In this document: positions 55,714 to 64,000 of the stretch, piece by piece
Position numbering within the stretch: the stretch's first letter is position 1
How the letters are laid out: each line of letters opens with the position of its first letter
Source: Actinomyces timonensis DSM 23838
GTDB lineage: Bacteria > Actinomycetota > Actinomycetes > Actinomycetales > Actinomycetaceae
NCBI RefSeq assembly: GCF_000295095.1
Contig: NZ_JH806632.1
Location: forward strand, 215,219 to 279,218
DNA length: 64,000 nt
Direction: 5' to 3'
Notes under the pieces: model-generated
What the model was told of the DNA's origin: nothing
The model's database searches: none
Seen by the model: the letters and a program-made list of their open reading frames with translations, nothing else
Program-made: the position numbers and the translations under genes

Positions 55714-57750
55714 GTGATCCGACACACCACCGCCCAGCGTCCTGCCCGCCCCCTCGTCGGCCGGATCCCGGTCACCGAGGTCTTCCCCGTGGTCGAGGAT
55801 GGCCACTGGCCCGCCAAGGCGGTGCCCGGTGAGGTCATCCCGATCCGCGCGACCGTCTTCCGCGAGGGGCATGACCGCTTCGCGGCCACGGCCGTGCTCA
55901 TCCGGCCCGATGGCACCGACGGGCCCAGCGCCCGGATGCGGCTCATCGCCCCCGGCCTGGACCGCTACGAGGCGCGCCTGGCCCCGGACGAGCCGGGCGA
56001 CTGGTCCTTCCGCGTCGAGGGCTGGTCCGACCCCTACGCCACCTGGGCCCACGACGCCGGGATCAAGGTTCCCGCCGGTGTCGACGTTGAGCTCATGCTC
56101 GAGGAGGGCGCCCGCGTCATGGAGCGCGCCCAGGCCGTCCCCGGCCGCGGCGAGGCCGACGCCGCCGTGCTGGCCGGCGCCGCCGCCGTCCTGCGCGATG
56201 CCTCCCGCCCGGCCGCCGAGCGCCTGGAGGCGGGGCTCGCCGACGCCGTCGTCGCCGTCCTCGACCGCCTCCCGCTGCGCGACTTCGTCTCCCCCTCGCG
56301 CGACTACCCCCTGCAGGTGGACCGCGCCCGCGCCCTGACCGGCTCCTGGTACGAGATCTTCCCCCGTTCCCTGGGCGCCTACTGCGACGAGCACGGCAAC
56401 TGGCACTCCGGCACGCTGCGCACCGCCGCCGAGAACCTGGACCGCATCGCCGCCATGGGCTTCGACGTCCTCTACCTCACCCCGATCTCCCCCATCGGCG
56501 AGACCAACCGCAAGGGCCGCAACAACACCCTCAACGCGCGGCCGGGCGACCCCGGCTCCCCCTACGGCATCGGCTCGGCCGACGGCGGCCACGACGCCAT
56601 CCACCCCGACCTGGGCACCTTCGAGGACTTCGACGCCCTCGTGGCGCGCTCGCGCGAGCTCGGCATGGAGGTGGCCCTGGACCTGGCCCTCCAGTGCTCC
56701 CCGGACCACCCATGGGTGGCCGAGCACCCCGAGTGGTTCACGGTCCTGGCCGATGGCTCCATCGCCTACGCGGAGAACCCGCCCAAGAAGTACCAGGACA
56801 TCTACCCCCTCAACTTCGACAACGACCCCGAGGGCATCTACGACGCCATCAAGGAGGTCGTCGACACCTGGATCGCCCACGGCGTGACGATCTTCCGGGT
56901 GGACAACCCCCACACCAAGCCCCTGTCCTTCTGGCAGCGCCTCATCAGCGAGGTGCGCGAGGAGCACCCGGAGATCCTCTTCCTCGCCGAGGCCTTCACC
57001 CGCCCGGCGATGATGCGCACCCTGGGCAAGATCGGCTTCCACCAGTCCTACACGTACTTCGCGTGGCGCAACACCCGCGAGGAGCTGACCGACTACCTCG
57101 TGGAGCTCTCCCAGGAGACCGCGCATGTGCTGCGCCCGGCCTTCTGGCCGACGACGCACGACATCCTCACGCCGTTCATGACGCACGGGGGCGTGCCCGC
57201 CTTCAAGCTGCGCGCCGTGCTCGCCGCCACCCTGTCCCCCACGTGGGGGATCTACTCCGGCTACGAGCTGGCCGAGTCCGTTCCGCGCCCCGGCTACGAG
57301 GAGCAGATCGACAACGAGAAGTACGAGTACAAGCAGCGCGACTTCGCCGCGGCCCGTGGCAACGGCATCGAGGACCTCCTCACCCAGCTCAACGCGATCC
57401 GCGCCTCCCACCCGGCGCTCGGCCAGCTGCGGGACATCTGGTTCCACGACACCGGCAACGACCAGATCCTCGCCTACTCCAAGCGGGCGCGCGGCGGCCA
57501 GACCGGCGCAGAGGGCGACGACGTCGTCCTCACCGTGGTCAACCTCGACCCGCACAACGCGCAGGTCGGCCAGCTGAACCTCAACCTGGTCCAGCTGGGG
57601 CTGCCCGAGGACGCCGACGGCTCGCGCCCCTGCCTGGCGGTCACCGATGAGCTCACCGGGCAGGGCTATGAGTGGTCCGGCTCGAACTACATCCGCCTCG
57701 ACCCGCACTCGGGCCAGGTCGCGCACGTCATGCGGGTGCGCCCGCTGTGA
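55714..57750 (+). CDS. glgE: Alpha-1,4-glucan:maltose-1-phosphate maltosyltransferase GlgE
   Basis: A 678-aa GH13_3 enzyme that transfers maltose from maltose 1-phosphate to the non-reducing end of alpha-glucan. It starts IRHTTAQRPARPLVGRIPVT and has the barrel motifs LYLTPISPIGETNRKGRNN, the nucleophile Asp in TIFRVDNPHTKP, the Glu in ILFLAEAFTRPAMM and WPTTHDILTPFM. The GTG start is 6 nt after TACTGT, giving a leaderless mRNA. It heads an operon with treS and mak: its stop overlaps the treS start. In mycobacteria the same route turns trehalose into glucan. Confidence 0.95.
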   Translation: MIRHTTAQRPARPLVGRIPVTEVFPVVEDGHWPAKAVPGEVIPIRATVFREGHDRFAATAVLIRPDGTDGPSARMRLIAPGLDRYEARLAPDEPGDWSFRVEGWSDPYATWAHDAGIKVPAGVDVELMLEEGARVMERAQAVPGRGEADAAVLAGAAAVLRDASRPAAERLEAGLADAVVAVLDRLPLRDFVSPSRDYPLQVDRARALTGSWYEIFPRSLGAYCDEHGNWHSGTLRTAAENLDRIAAMGFDVLYLTPISPIGETNRKGRNNTLNARPGDPGSPYGIGSADGGHDAIHPDLGTFEDFDALVARSRELGMEVALDLALQCSPDHPWVAEHPEWFTVLADGSIAYAENPPKKYQDIYPLNFDNDPEGIYDAIKEVVDTWIAHGVTIFRVDNPHTKPLSFWQRLISEVREEHPEILFLAEAFTRPAMMRTLGKIGFHQSYTYFAWRNTREELTDYLVELSQETAHVLRPAFWPTTHDILTPFMTHGGVPAFKLRAVLAATLSPTWGIYSGYELAESVPRPGYEEQIDNEKYEYKQRDFAAARGNGIEDLLTQLNAIRASHPALGQLRDIWFHDTGNDQILAYSKRARGGQTGAEGDDVVLTVVNLDPHNAQVGQLNLNLVQLGLPEDADGSRPCLAVTDELTGQGYEWSGSNYIRLDPHSGQVAHVMRVRPL

Positions 57751-59672
57751 GCGTCCCCGGCCCCCTGCCCCACGAGGCGCTGTCCGCCGGCCCGAGCACG
57801 CGCCCGATGGCGGCTCTGGAGCCGCCGGCGAGCACCGGCCCCACCCCCATGACGGCCCCTGTGGCGGCGCCGATGACGGTGGTCCCGCCCGTGCCGGGCG
57901 TGCCGGTGCTGCCCGAGCAGCCCCGCCCCGGACTGGACGCGGACCCCGACTGGTTCCGCACCTCGGTGTTCTACGAGGCGCTCCTGCGCTCCTTCGCCGA
58001 CTCCGACGGCGACGGCGTCGGGGACATCCCCGGCCTCATCACGCGCCTGGACTACCTGGCGTGGCTCGGCGTGGACTGCCTCTGGATCCCGCCCTTCTAC
58101 CCCTCCCCCATGCGCGACGGCGGATACGACATCTCCGACTACACCGCCATCGACCCGCGCTACGGAACCATGGAGGACTTCCGGGAGCTCGTCCACCAGG
58201 CCCACCAGCGCGGCATGAGGATCGTCATCGACATGGTCCTCAACCACACCTCGGACGCCCACCCCTGGTTCCAGGCCTCGCGAAGCGACCCCGAGGGCCC
58301 CTACGGGGACTTCTACGTGTGGCGCGACGACGACTCCGGCTACCCGGACACGCGGATCATCTTCGTGGACACCGAGGAGTCGAACTGGGCCTACGACGTC
58401 GAGCGCGGGCAGTTCTACTGGCACCGCTTCTTCTCCCACCAGCCCGACCTCAACTATCACAACCCCGCCGTCGTCGAGGCCATGCACGACGTCGTCCGCT
58501 TCTGGGCGCGCACCGGGGTGGACGGGTTCCGCCTCGACGCGATCCCCTACCTGGCGGAGGCCGAGGGCACCAACTGCGAGAACCTCCCGGCCACGCACGG
58601 CATCATCGCGGGCATCCGGGCGATGCTCGACCGCGAGTTCCCCGGCACCATCACCATCGCCGAGGCCAACCAGTGGCCCGACGAGGTCGTGGAGTACTTC
58701 GGCACCGCCGAGGCGCCCGAGTGCACCATGTGCTTCCACTTCCCGGTCATGCCCCGCATCTACTACGCGCTCCGCGCGGGCTCGGCCGAGGCGATCCGCT
58801 GGGTGCTCGAGCGCACCCCGGACATCCCCGCCCACGGGCAGTGGGGCACCTTCCTGCGCAACCACGACGAGCTCACCCTCGAGATGGTCACCGAGGAGGA
58901 GCGCGCCCACATGTACGCCTGGTACGCGCCCGAGGAGCGGATGCGCGCCAACATCGGGATCCGGCGCCGCCTGTCCCCGCTCCTCGACGCCTCCCGGGCC
59001 GAGACCGAGCTGGCCCTGGCCCTCCTGCTCAGCCTGCCGGGCAGCCCCTGCCTCTACTACGGCGACGAGATCGGCATGGGGGAGAACATCTGGCTGGAGG
59101 ACCGCGACGCCGTGCGCACCCCCATGCAGTGGGACGACTCCCCCAACATGGGCTTCTCCACGGTGGTCGACCCCGGCGCCCTCACCCTCCCGGTCATCCA
59201 GACGCCCGGGTACTCGCACCTGACCGTGGCCACCGAGATGGGCAGGCCCGACTCCCTCCTCCACTTCACCCGGCGCATCCTGCACCTGCGCCGCGCCTAC
59301 CCAGTCCTGGGCCGGGGCAGCTTCGCCCTGCGCGACGCCTCCGACCCGGCGGTCCTGGCCCACACGCGCAGCGAGGAGGCCGCGCCCGGCGACGAGGGCG
59401 GCTCGACCCTCATCTGCGTGGTCAACCTGGCCGCCGCCCCGCGCGCGGTGAGCATCAGCGTCCCAGAGCTCGCGGGCCGGGCCACGCGGGACATCTTCGG
59501 CGGGACGCCCTTCCCCTCCGTCGGGGACGACGGCGCCCTGCGCCTGACACTCGGCGGCCTGGGCTACTACTGGCTGGAGGTCCTTCCCCCCGAGCGCCAG
59601 GACCACGAGGACCACGACGAGCGCGCCGGCGCGCGGCCGGAGCACGACGACGAGACAGGAGAGACGCGATGA
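57747..59672 (+). CDS. treS: Trehalose synthase (maltose alpha-D-glucosyltransferase) TreS
   Basis: A 641-aa GH13 enzyme interconverting trehalose and maltose. Motifs are DMVLNHTSDAHPWFQ, DGFRLDAIPYLAEAEG (nucleophile Asp), ITIAEANQWPDE (acid Glu) and TFLRNHDELTLEMV. A Pro-rich N-terminal extension of about 50 residues precedes PDWFRTSVFYEALLRSF. The start GTG at 57747 overlaps the glgE stop, and the end overlaps mak (ATGA). In many actinobacteria TreS works in complex with Mak; here the genes are coupled but not fused. Confidence 0.94.
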   Translation: MSVPGPLPHEALSAGPSTRPMAALEPPASTGPTPMTAPVAAPMTVVPPVPGVPVLPEQPRPGLDADPDWFRTSVFYEALLRSFADSDGDGVGDIPGLITRLDYLAWLGVDCLWIPPFYPSPMRDGGYDISDYTAIDPRYGTMEDFRELVHQAHQRGMRIVIDMVLNHTSDAHPWFQASRSDPEGPYGDFYVWRDDDSGYPDTRIIFVDTEESNWAYDVERGQFYWHRFFSHQPDLNYHNPAVVEAMHDVVRFWARTGVDGFRLDAIPYLAEAEGTNCENLPATHGIIAGIRAMLDREFPGTITIAEANQWPDEVVEYFGTAEAPECTMCFHFPVMPRIYYALRAGSAEAIRWVLERTPDIPAHGQWGTFLRNHDELTLEMVTEEERAHMYAWYAPEERMRANIGIRRRLSPLLDASRAETELALALLLSLPGSPCLYYGDEIGMGENIWLEDRDAVRTPMQWDDSPNMGFSTVVDPGALTLPVIQTPGYSHLTVATEMGRPDSLLHFTRRILHLRRAYPVLGRGSFALRDASDPAVLAHTRSEEAAPGDEGGSTLICVVNLAAAPRAVSISVPELAGRATRDIFGGTPFPSVGDDGALRLTLGGLGYYWLEVLPPERQDHEDHDERAGARPEHDDETGETR

Positions 59673-61255
59673 GCGACGCCCACCCCGCCCCCCAATGGCC
59701 CACCGATGAGGAGCTCCTCCAGGCCCTCCTCCCCTGGATGCTCGCCCGCCGCTGGTTCCCCCTCAAGGGGAGCGCCGCGCCGTCGAGTCTCCGGTTGGAG
59801 CGCAGCATCGACCTGGTCTCCGGCGCGCGCGATCTCATCGTCGCCGCCCCGCGCGGCGACGCCACAGGCGAGGCCTCCGGAGCCCCTGAGGTGCTCGTCC
59901 ACGTGCCGCTCGTCCTGGGCGCGCCCGAGGACCTGGCGCGCTACGCCGTCGAGGGCGGCGCCCCCGGCTCCGAGGGCCTGCTCATGACCGACTCCCAGGG
60001 CCGCGAGCTCGCCCTCATCGACGGCACACACCACCCCGCCTTCTGGCGCGCCTGGGCCGAGGGGGCCGCCGCCGCGGGCACCGTGCTCGGCTCCGAGGGC
60101 GCCGCCGCGATCGCCCAGCGCGCCGAGCGCCTGCGCGTGACGACTGGCGAGCAGTCGAACACGAGCGTCATCATGCCCGCCCCCTCCTCCCCCGAGGAGG
60201 CGGCGGGGAGCCAGGACGCCGCCACCGGCGACCTCATCGTCAAGCTCTTCCGCGTGCTCGCACCGGGCCGCAACCCGGATGTGGAGGTGCCCGTGGCCCT
60301 CGCGCGGGACGGCTGGGACCGCGTGCGCATGCCCGTGGCCTGGTCCGTCGTCGCTGCACCCAGACAGGCGGCTGGCGCCTCCTCGATGGACACAGCCGTG
60401 GCCTGCGCCTTCATCCCCAAGGCCGACGACGGCTTCGAGCTGTTCTGCTCGCTGGCCGCCGACGACGACGCCTCCGGCCCCACGCGCGAGCGCGCCCTGG
60501 CGCTCGCCCAGGACCTGGGGGCCACCACCGCCCAGATGCACGCCCACCTGCGCGCCTCACTGGGCGAGGCCGCCCCCGAGGCGCCGGAGGCGCTGGCCCG
60601 TGCCCTGCGCGAGCGGGCCGACTGGGCCCTGCGGGAGGTCCCCTCCCTGGCCGGGGATGTCCCCGGCCTGGGAGCCGCCGTCGACTCCCTCCTGGCGGAA
60701 CTGGCCTCCCTGGAGGCGCTCGAGCCCGCCTGCCGGGTCCACGGCGACTACCACCTGGGGCAGGTCCTCCACGAGATCGGGGGCGGGGAGCGCTGGTACG
60801 TCCTCGACTTCGAGGGCGAGCCGCTGCGCCCGCTGGCCGAGCGCTCCCGCCCCGACCAGCCGGCGCGGGACGTGGCCGGGATGCTGCGCTCCTTCGACTA
60901 CGCCTGGGCCGTGGGCGGCGCCGACAGCACTGACGGCGCGAACGGCACGAACAACTCCGACTGGCTCCCCGCGGTCCGCGCCGCCTTCCTGGGCGGTTAC
61001 CGCGCCGAGGCAACCGCCGGCGCTCGTGAGGACAGGCCCGGCGCGCAGGCCCCAGCGCAGCGCCAGTCCGTGCTACTGGCCGCCCTCGAGCTCGACAAGG
61101 CCCTCTACGAGGCGGTGTACGAGGCCCGCAACCGCCCGGACTGGCTGGCGATCCCCCTGCGCGGGCTGGCCGGCATCGTGGCCGCTCGCCAACGCGATCA
61201 CAGAGCCGACAACAGCGCTGGCGACAGGGCCTCCCACTGCGACGGAGGAGACTGA
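59669..61255 (+). CDS. mak: Maltokinase (Mak/Pep2)
   Basis: A 528-aa kinase that phosphorylates maltose to maltose 1-phosphate, the substrate of GlgE. The N-terminal cap has [15 protein letters not shown]; the kinase-like core has [20 protein letters not shown], the catalytic loop [15 protein letters not shown] and the metal-binding [20 protein letters not shown], then [13 protein letters not shown]. Low-complexity stretches ([15 protein letters not shown]) interrupt the C-terminal lobe. The ATG overlaps the treS stop and has AGGAG 8 nt upstream. Confidence 0.92.
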   Translation: MSDAHPAPQWPTDEELLQALLPWMLARRWFPLKGSAAPSSLRLERSIDLVSGARDLIVAAPRGDATGEASGAPEVLVHVPLVLGAPEDLARYAVEGGAPGSEGLLMTDSQGRELALIDGTHHPAFWRAWAEGAAAAGTVLGSEGAAAIAQRAERLRVTTGEQSNTSVIMPAPSSPEEAAGSQDAATGDLIVKLFRVLAPGRNPDVEVPVALARDGWDRVRMPVAWSVVAAPRQAAGASSMDTAVACAFIPKADDGFELFCSLAADDDASGPTRERALALAQDLGATTAQMHAHLRASLGEAAPEAPEALARALRERADWALREVPSLAGDVPGLGAAVDSLLAELASLEALEPACRVHGDYHLGQVLHEIGGGERWYVLDFEGEPLRPLAERSRPDQPARDVAGMLRSFDYAWAVGGADSTDGANGTNNSDWLPAVRAAFLGGYRAEATAGAREDRPGAQAPAQRQSVLLAALELDKALYEAVYEARNRPDWLAIPLRGLAGIVAARQRDHRADNSAGDRASHCDGGD

Positions 61256-61350
61256 TCGACGAGCATCTCCCACACTCCGCCCCTCGTCGAACACGACCAG
61301 GGCCCTCATTCCCTCGCATCAGCCCACCCCGCCATGGAAGAATCACGATC

Positions 61351-63600
61351 ATGACCGACGCCACACCCTCTGGGTCCCCCTCGCAGTCCCCCGTCCCCAA
61401 TACCGAGGCCGGCTCCGCCTCTCCTGTCGCGGTCGAGCCATGGATCCTCGCGGATGTCGCCTACGCGCGCTACCACAACCCGCATGAGGTGCTCGGCGCC
61501 CACGCCGGCGCTGATGGCGTGACCGTGCGCACCGTGCGCCACCTCGCCGACTCCGTCTCGGTGGTCACCTCCGAGGGCACCTTCCCCGCCGCGCACGAGC
61601 AGGACGGCGTCTGGGTCGCCGTCGTCCCCGGGGACTCAGTCCCGGACTACCGCATCGACGTCACCTACGGCGAGGAGACCACGCGGGTCGATGACCCCTA
61701 CCGCTTCCTGCCGACCCTGGGCGAGATGGACACCTACCTCATCTCCGAGGGCCGCCACGAGGAGCTGTGGGAGGTGCTCGGCGCCCACATCAAGCACTAC
61801 GAGGGCCCCATGGGCGGCGTCGACGGCACGGCCTTCGCCGTGTGGGCCCCCAACGCGCGGGCCGTGCGCGTGGTCGGCGACTTCAACTACTGGGACGGGA
61901 CCGCCTCGGCGATGCGCTCGCTCGGATCCTCGGGCGTGTGGGAGCTGTTCATCCCCGGCGTCGGCGTGGGCGCCCGCTACAAGTTCGAGATCTGCTTCGC
62001 CGACGGCTCCTGGCACCAGAAGGCGGACCCGATGGCCCGCGCCACCGAGGTCCCCCCGGCCACCGCCTCCGTGGTCACCACCGCCGTCCACGAGTGGGGC
62101 GACGAGGACTGGATGGAGCGCCGCCGCACCACCGACCCGCACTCGGGCCCCATGAGCATCTACGAGGTCCACATCGGCTCGTGGCGCCAGGGCCTGGGCT
62201 ACCGCGGCCTGGCCGACCAGCTCGTCCCCTACGTCAAGGAGGCCGGCTTCACCCACGTGGAGTTCATGCCCGTGGCCGAGCACCCCTTCGGCGGCTCCTG
62301 GGGCTACCAGGTCTCCGGCTACTACGCGCCCACCGCGCGCTTCGGCACCCCGGACGACTTCAAGTACCTCATCGACGCCCTCCACCAGGCCGGCATCGGC
62401 GTCATCCTCGACTGGGTGCCCGCGCACTTCCCCAAGGACGAGTGGGCCCTGGCCCGCTTCGACGGCACGGCCCTGTACGAGGACCCGGACCCCCGCCGCG
62501 GCGAGCACCCCGACTGGGGCACCTACGTCTTCAACTTCGGCCGCAACGAGGTCCGCAACTTCCTCGTGGCCAACGCCCTGTACTGGCTGGGAGAGTTCCA
62601 CGTGGACGGCCTGCGCGTCGACGCCGTCGCCTCCATGCTCTACCTGGACTACTCGCGCCAGGACGGCCAGTGGGCCCCCAACCAGTTCGGCGGGCGCGAG
62701 AACCTGGAGGCCATCAGCTTCCTCCAGGAGGCCACCGCCACCGCCTACCGGAAGAACCCCGGCATCGTCATGGCGGCCGAGGAATCCACCGCCTGGCCGG
62801 GCGTGACCGCCCCGACGAACTACGGCGGCCTGGGCTTCGGCCTCAAGTGGAACATGGGCTGGATGAACGACACCCTGCGCTACCTGCAGGAACTGCCGAT
62901 CAACCGCCGCTACCACCACGGCGAGCTCACCTTCTCCCTCGTCTACGCCTTCTCCGAGCAGTTCATCCTGCCGCTGAGCCACGACGAGGTCGTCCACGGC
63001 AAGGGCTCCCTGCTGTCCAAGATGCCCGGCGACGCCTGGCAGGAGCTCGCGGGCCTGCGCGCCCTCTACGCCTACCAGTGGTCCCACCCCGGCAAACAGC
63101 TACTGTTCATGGGCCAGGAGATCGGCCAGGGCGCCGAGTGGAACTCGGACAACTCCCTGGACTGGTGGCTCCTGGACGACCCGGGCCACGCCGGCCTGCT
63201 GCGCCTGGTCACCGACCTCAACCACTTCTACGCCTCCTCCCCGGCCATGTGGGCCGATGACTTCTCCCACCGCGGCTTCGAGTGGATCGAGGCCGGCGAC
63301 GGCGACCACAACGTCATCTCCTACCTGCGCAAGGGCACCGGCCCCGACGGCGACAGCGACCTGGTGGTCTGCATCGTCAACTTCGCCGGCACCCCGCACG
63401 AGGGCTACCGGGTGGGCCTGCCCTTCGCCGGCGGCTGGGACGAGGTCATCAACACCGACTCCGAGATCTACGGCGGCTCCGGGGTGGGCAACCTCGGCCA
63501 CGTCGAGGCCGAGGAGCTGCCGTGGAACGGCCGCCCGGCCTCGGTGCGCCTGCGGATCCCCCCGATGGGAGCCGTCTTCCTGCGCCCGGCCCGCGACTGA
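61351..63600 (+). CDS. glgB: 1,4-alpha-glucan branching enzyme GlgB
   Basis: A 749-aa GH13_9 enzyme that creates alpha-1,6 branches in glycogen. Two N-terminal CBM48-like modules (first from residue 40, second with [20 protein letters not shown]) precede the barrel with [31 protein letters not shown] (nucleophile), [14 protein letters not shown] (acid Glu) and [14 protein letters not shown]. The ATG follows AAGAAT by 7 nt, so it may have its own leaderless promoter in the 95-base gap after mak. A 13-bp hairpin terminator follows. Confidence 0.95.
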   Translation: MTDATPSGSPSQSPVPNTEAGSASPVAVEPWILADVAYARYHNPHEVLGAHAGADGVTVRTVRHLADSVSVVTSEGTFPAAHEQDGVWVAVVPGDSVPDYRIDVTYGEETTRVDDPYRFLPTLGEMDTYLISEGRHEELWEVLGAHIKHYEGPMGGVDGTAFAVWAPNARAVRVVGDFNYWDGTASAMRSLGSSGVWELFIPGVGVGARYKFEICFADGSWHQKADPMARATEVPPATASVVTTAVHEWGDEDWMERRRTTDPHSGPMSIYEVHIGSWRQGLGYRGLADQLVPYVKEAGFTHVEFMPVAEHPFGGSWGYQVSGYYAPTARFGTPDDFKYLIDALHQAGIGVILDWVPAHFPKDEWALARFDGTALYEDPDPRRGEHPDWGTYVFNFGRNEVRNFLVANALYWLGEFHVDGLRVDAVASMLYLDYSRQDGQWAPNQFGGRENLEAISFLQEATATAYRKNPGIVMAAEESTAWPGVTAPTNYGGLGFGLKWNMGWMNDTLRYLQELPINRRYHHGELTFSLVYAFSEQFILPLSHDEVVHGKGSLLSKMPGDAWQELAGLRALYAYQWSHPGKQLLFMGQEIGQGAEWNSDNSLDWWLLDDPGHAGLLRLVTDLNHFYASSPAMWADDFSHRGFEWIEAGDGDHNVISYLRKGTGPDGDSDLVVCIVNFAGTPHEGYRVGLPFAGGWDEVINTDSEIYGGSGVGNLGHVEAEELPWNGRPASVRLRIPPMGAVFLRPARD

Positions 63601-63657
63601 GCGGGTAGCCGGGGGCCATCGCCAGCGACAGACCCCGGCGATCACACGCCGCCGCGT

Positions 63658-63688
63658 GAGGGGCGGGCCCGCCGTGGGCCCGCCCCTC
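63658..63688 (+). terminator. Terminator of glgB
   Basis: GAGGGGCGGGCCC (63658-63670) pairs perfectly with GGGCCCGCCCCTC (63676-63688) around a 5-base loop, 57 bases after the stop codon. Confidence 0.8.
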
Positions 63689-63790
63689 AGCCGTGCCCAC
63701 GGGGCTCAGAGGACACTGCCTGTGAGGCGGGGGCAGTCGGCGCCGCGCGACACCGGTGCGCGGGACTCGCCTCATTGCGGGCGCGCCTTG

Positions 63791-63862
63791 GGGTTGTGGA
63801 CGTGCCCCGGGGGAACGTCCGCAACCCCGGCGCACGTCCACAACCCTCACGCACGTCCACAA
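63791..63862. repeat. Four copies of a CACGTCCACAACCC-like motif
   Basis: An inverted copy GGGTTGTGGACGTGC (63791-63805) is followed by direct copies AACGTCCGCAACCCC (63814-63828), GCACGTCCACAACCC (63832-63846) and GCACGTCCACAA (63851-63862). The first two can pair in a 12-bp hairpin. It may be a multi-site operator or a repeat cluster; no gene is present in this stretch. Confidence 0.6.
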
Positions 63863-63883
63863 GTACGGGGGCGGGCTCCGATA

Positions 63884-64000
63884 GGCGGCCGTCGTGACGC
63901 TCTGGACGGGGGTTCGGCCCTCTGGCCGGGGTCTTTCCCTCACGACGGGGGCAGCGCCCCTGTCCTGTACCCCGAACCCCGGCATGCGTCTTGAACCCGC
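63884..64000 (-). repeat. Dispersed structured repeat, copy B (runs off the window)
   Basis: The reverse complement matches 18174-18308, with a loss of about 18 bases near the end. The outer stem (GGGGTTCGG with CCGAACCCC) and both inner hairpins are preserved. The element reaches the window edge, so its full length is not seen. Confidence 0.65.

Overview
The window is high-GC DNA from an actinobacterium, most likely an Actinomyces-like facultative anaerobe. The reasons are the very GC-rich codon use, typical actinobacterial genes (UPF0182, PPA1309, UvrD2, the GlgE/TreS/Mak trehalose-to-glycogen route), a Dcu-type C4-dicarboxylate carrier with a class II fumarase, and many genes whose start codon lies 6-7 nt after a TANNNT-like -10 box, as expected for leaderless mRNAs. 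The genus is an inference; no rRNA is present.

Layout. 1-111 is the tail of a sugar-porter MFS gene. 181-3432 (minus) is a four-gene osmoprotectant ABC transporter operon, followed by an IS30-like transposase scrap, a VOC protein and small membrane proteins. 6049-10945 holds a Dcu carrier, a 48-aa gene, a DeoR regulator, a VapBC-type toxin-antitoxin pair and fumC. 11019-18113 holds a VOC protein, a two-component system divergent from an ABC exporter, a long inverted-repeat element and a nucleotidyltransferase. 18396-18469 is initiator tRNA-fMet. 18622-32823 carries housekeeping genes (UPF0182, PPA1309, a zinc-metalloprotease-like protein, a PDZ/Lon protease, rhaB, a ThiF-like protein, uvrD2, nudC) and a truncated SorC-type regulator.

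The accessory island is 34311-48873, between a NifS-like cysteine desulfurase (32946-34325) and mnmA (48874-49995), genes often adjacent in actinobacteria. It contains a complete type I-G (formerly I-U) CRISPR-Cas locus: csb1, csb2, cas3, csb3/cas8g, cas4-cas1 and cas2, all on the minus strand with overlapping starts and stops, then a leader and a 48-repeat array. A HigBA pair sits at the right edge. The island is bracketed by three copies, in one orientation, of a small cassette that I consider the most interesting find. Each encodes an amphipathic peptide (45 aa in the two intact copies) on the minus strand and has a conserved promoter on the plus strand (TGGACA, 17 bp, CAYAAT) aimed back into the peptide gene. 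It also has a hairpin with a compensatory base change and, in the intact copies, an 11-nt anti-Shine-Dalgarno near the predicted mRNA 5' end. This looks like an undescribed family of type I toxin-antitoxin-like modules flanking CRISPR-Cas.

50029-63600 returns to core metabolism: etfA/etfB, then glgX, trpS, glgE, treS, mak and glgB. TreS makes maltose from trehalose, Mak phosphorylates it, GlgE adds maltose units to alpha-glucan, GlgB branches it and GlgX debranches it. The window ends in a structured dispersed repeat whose other copy lies at 18174-18308.
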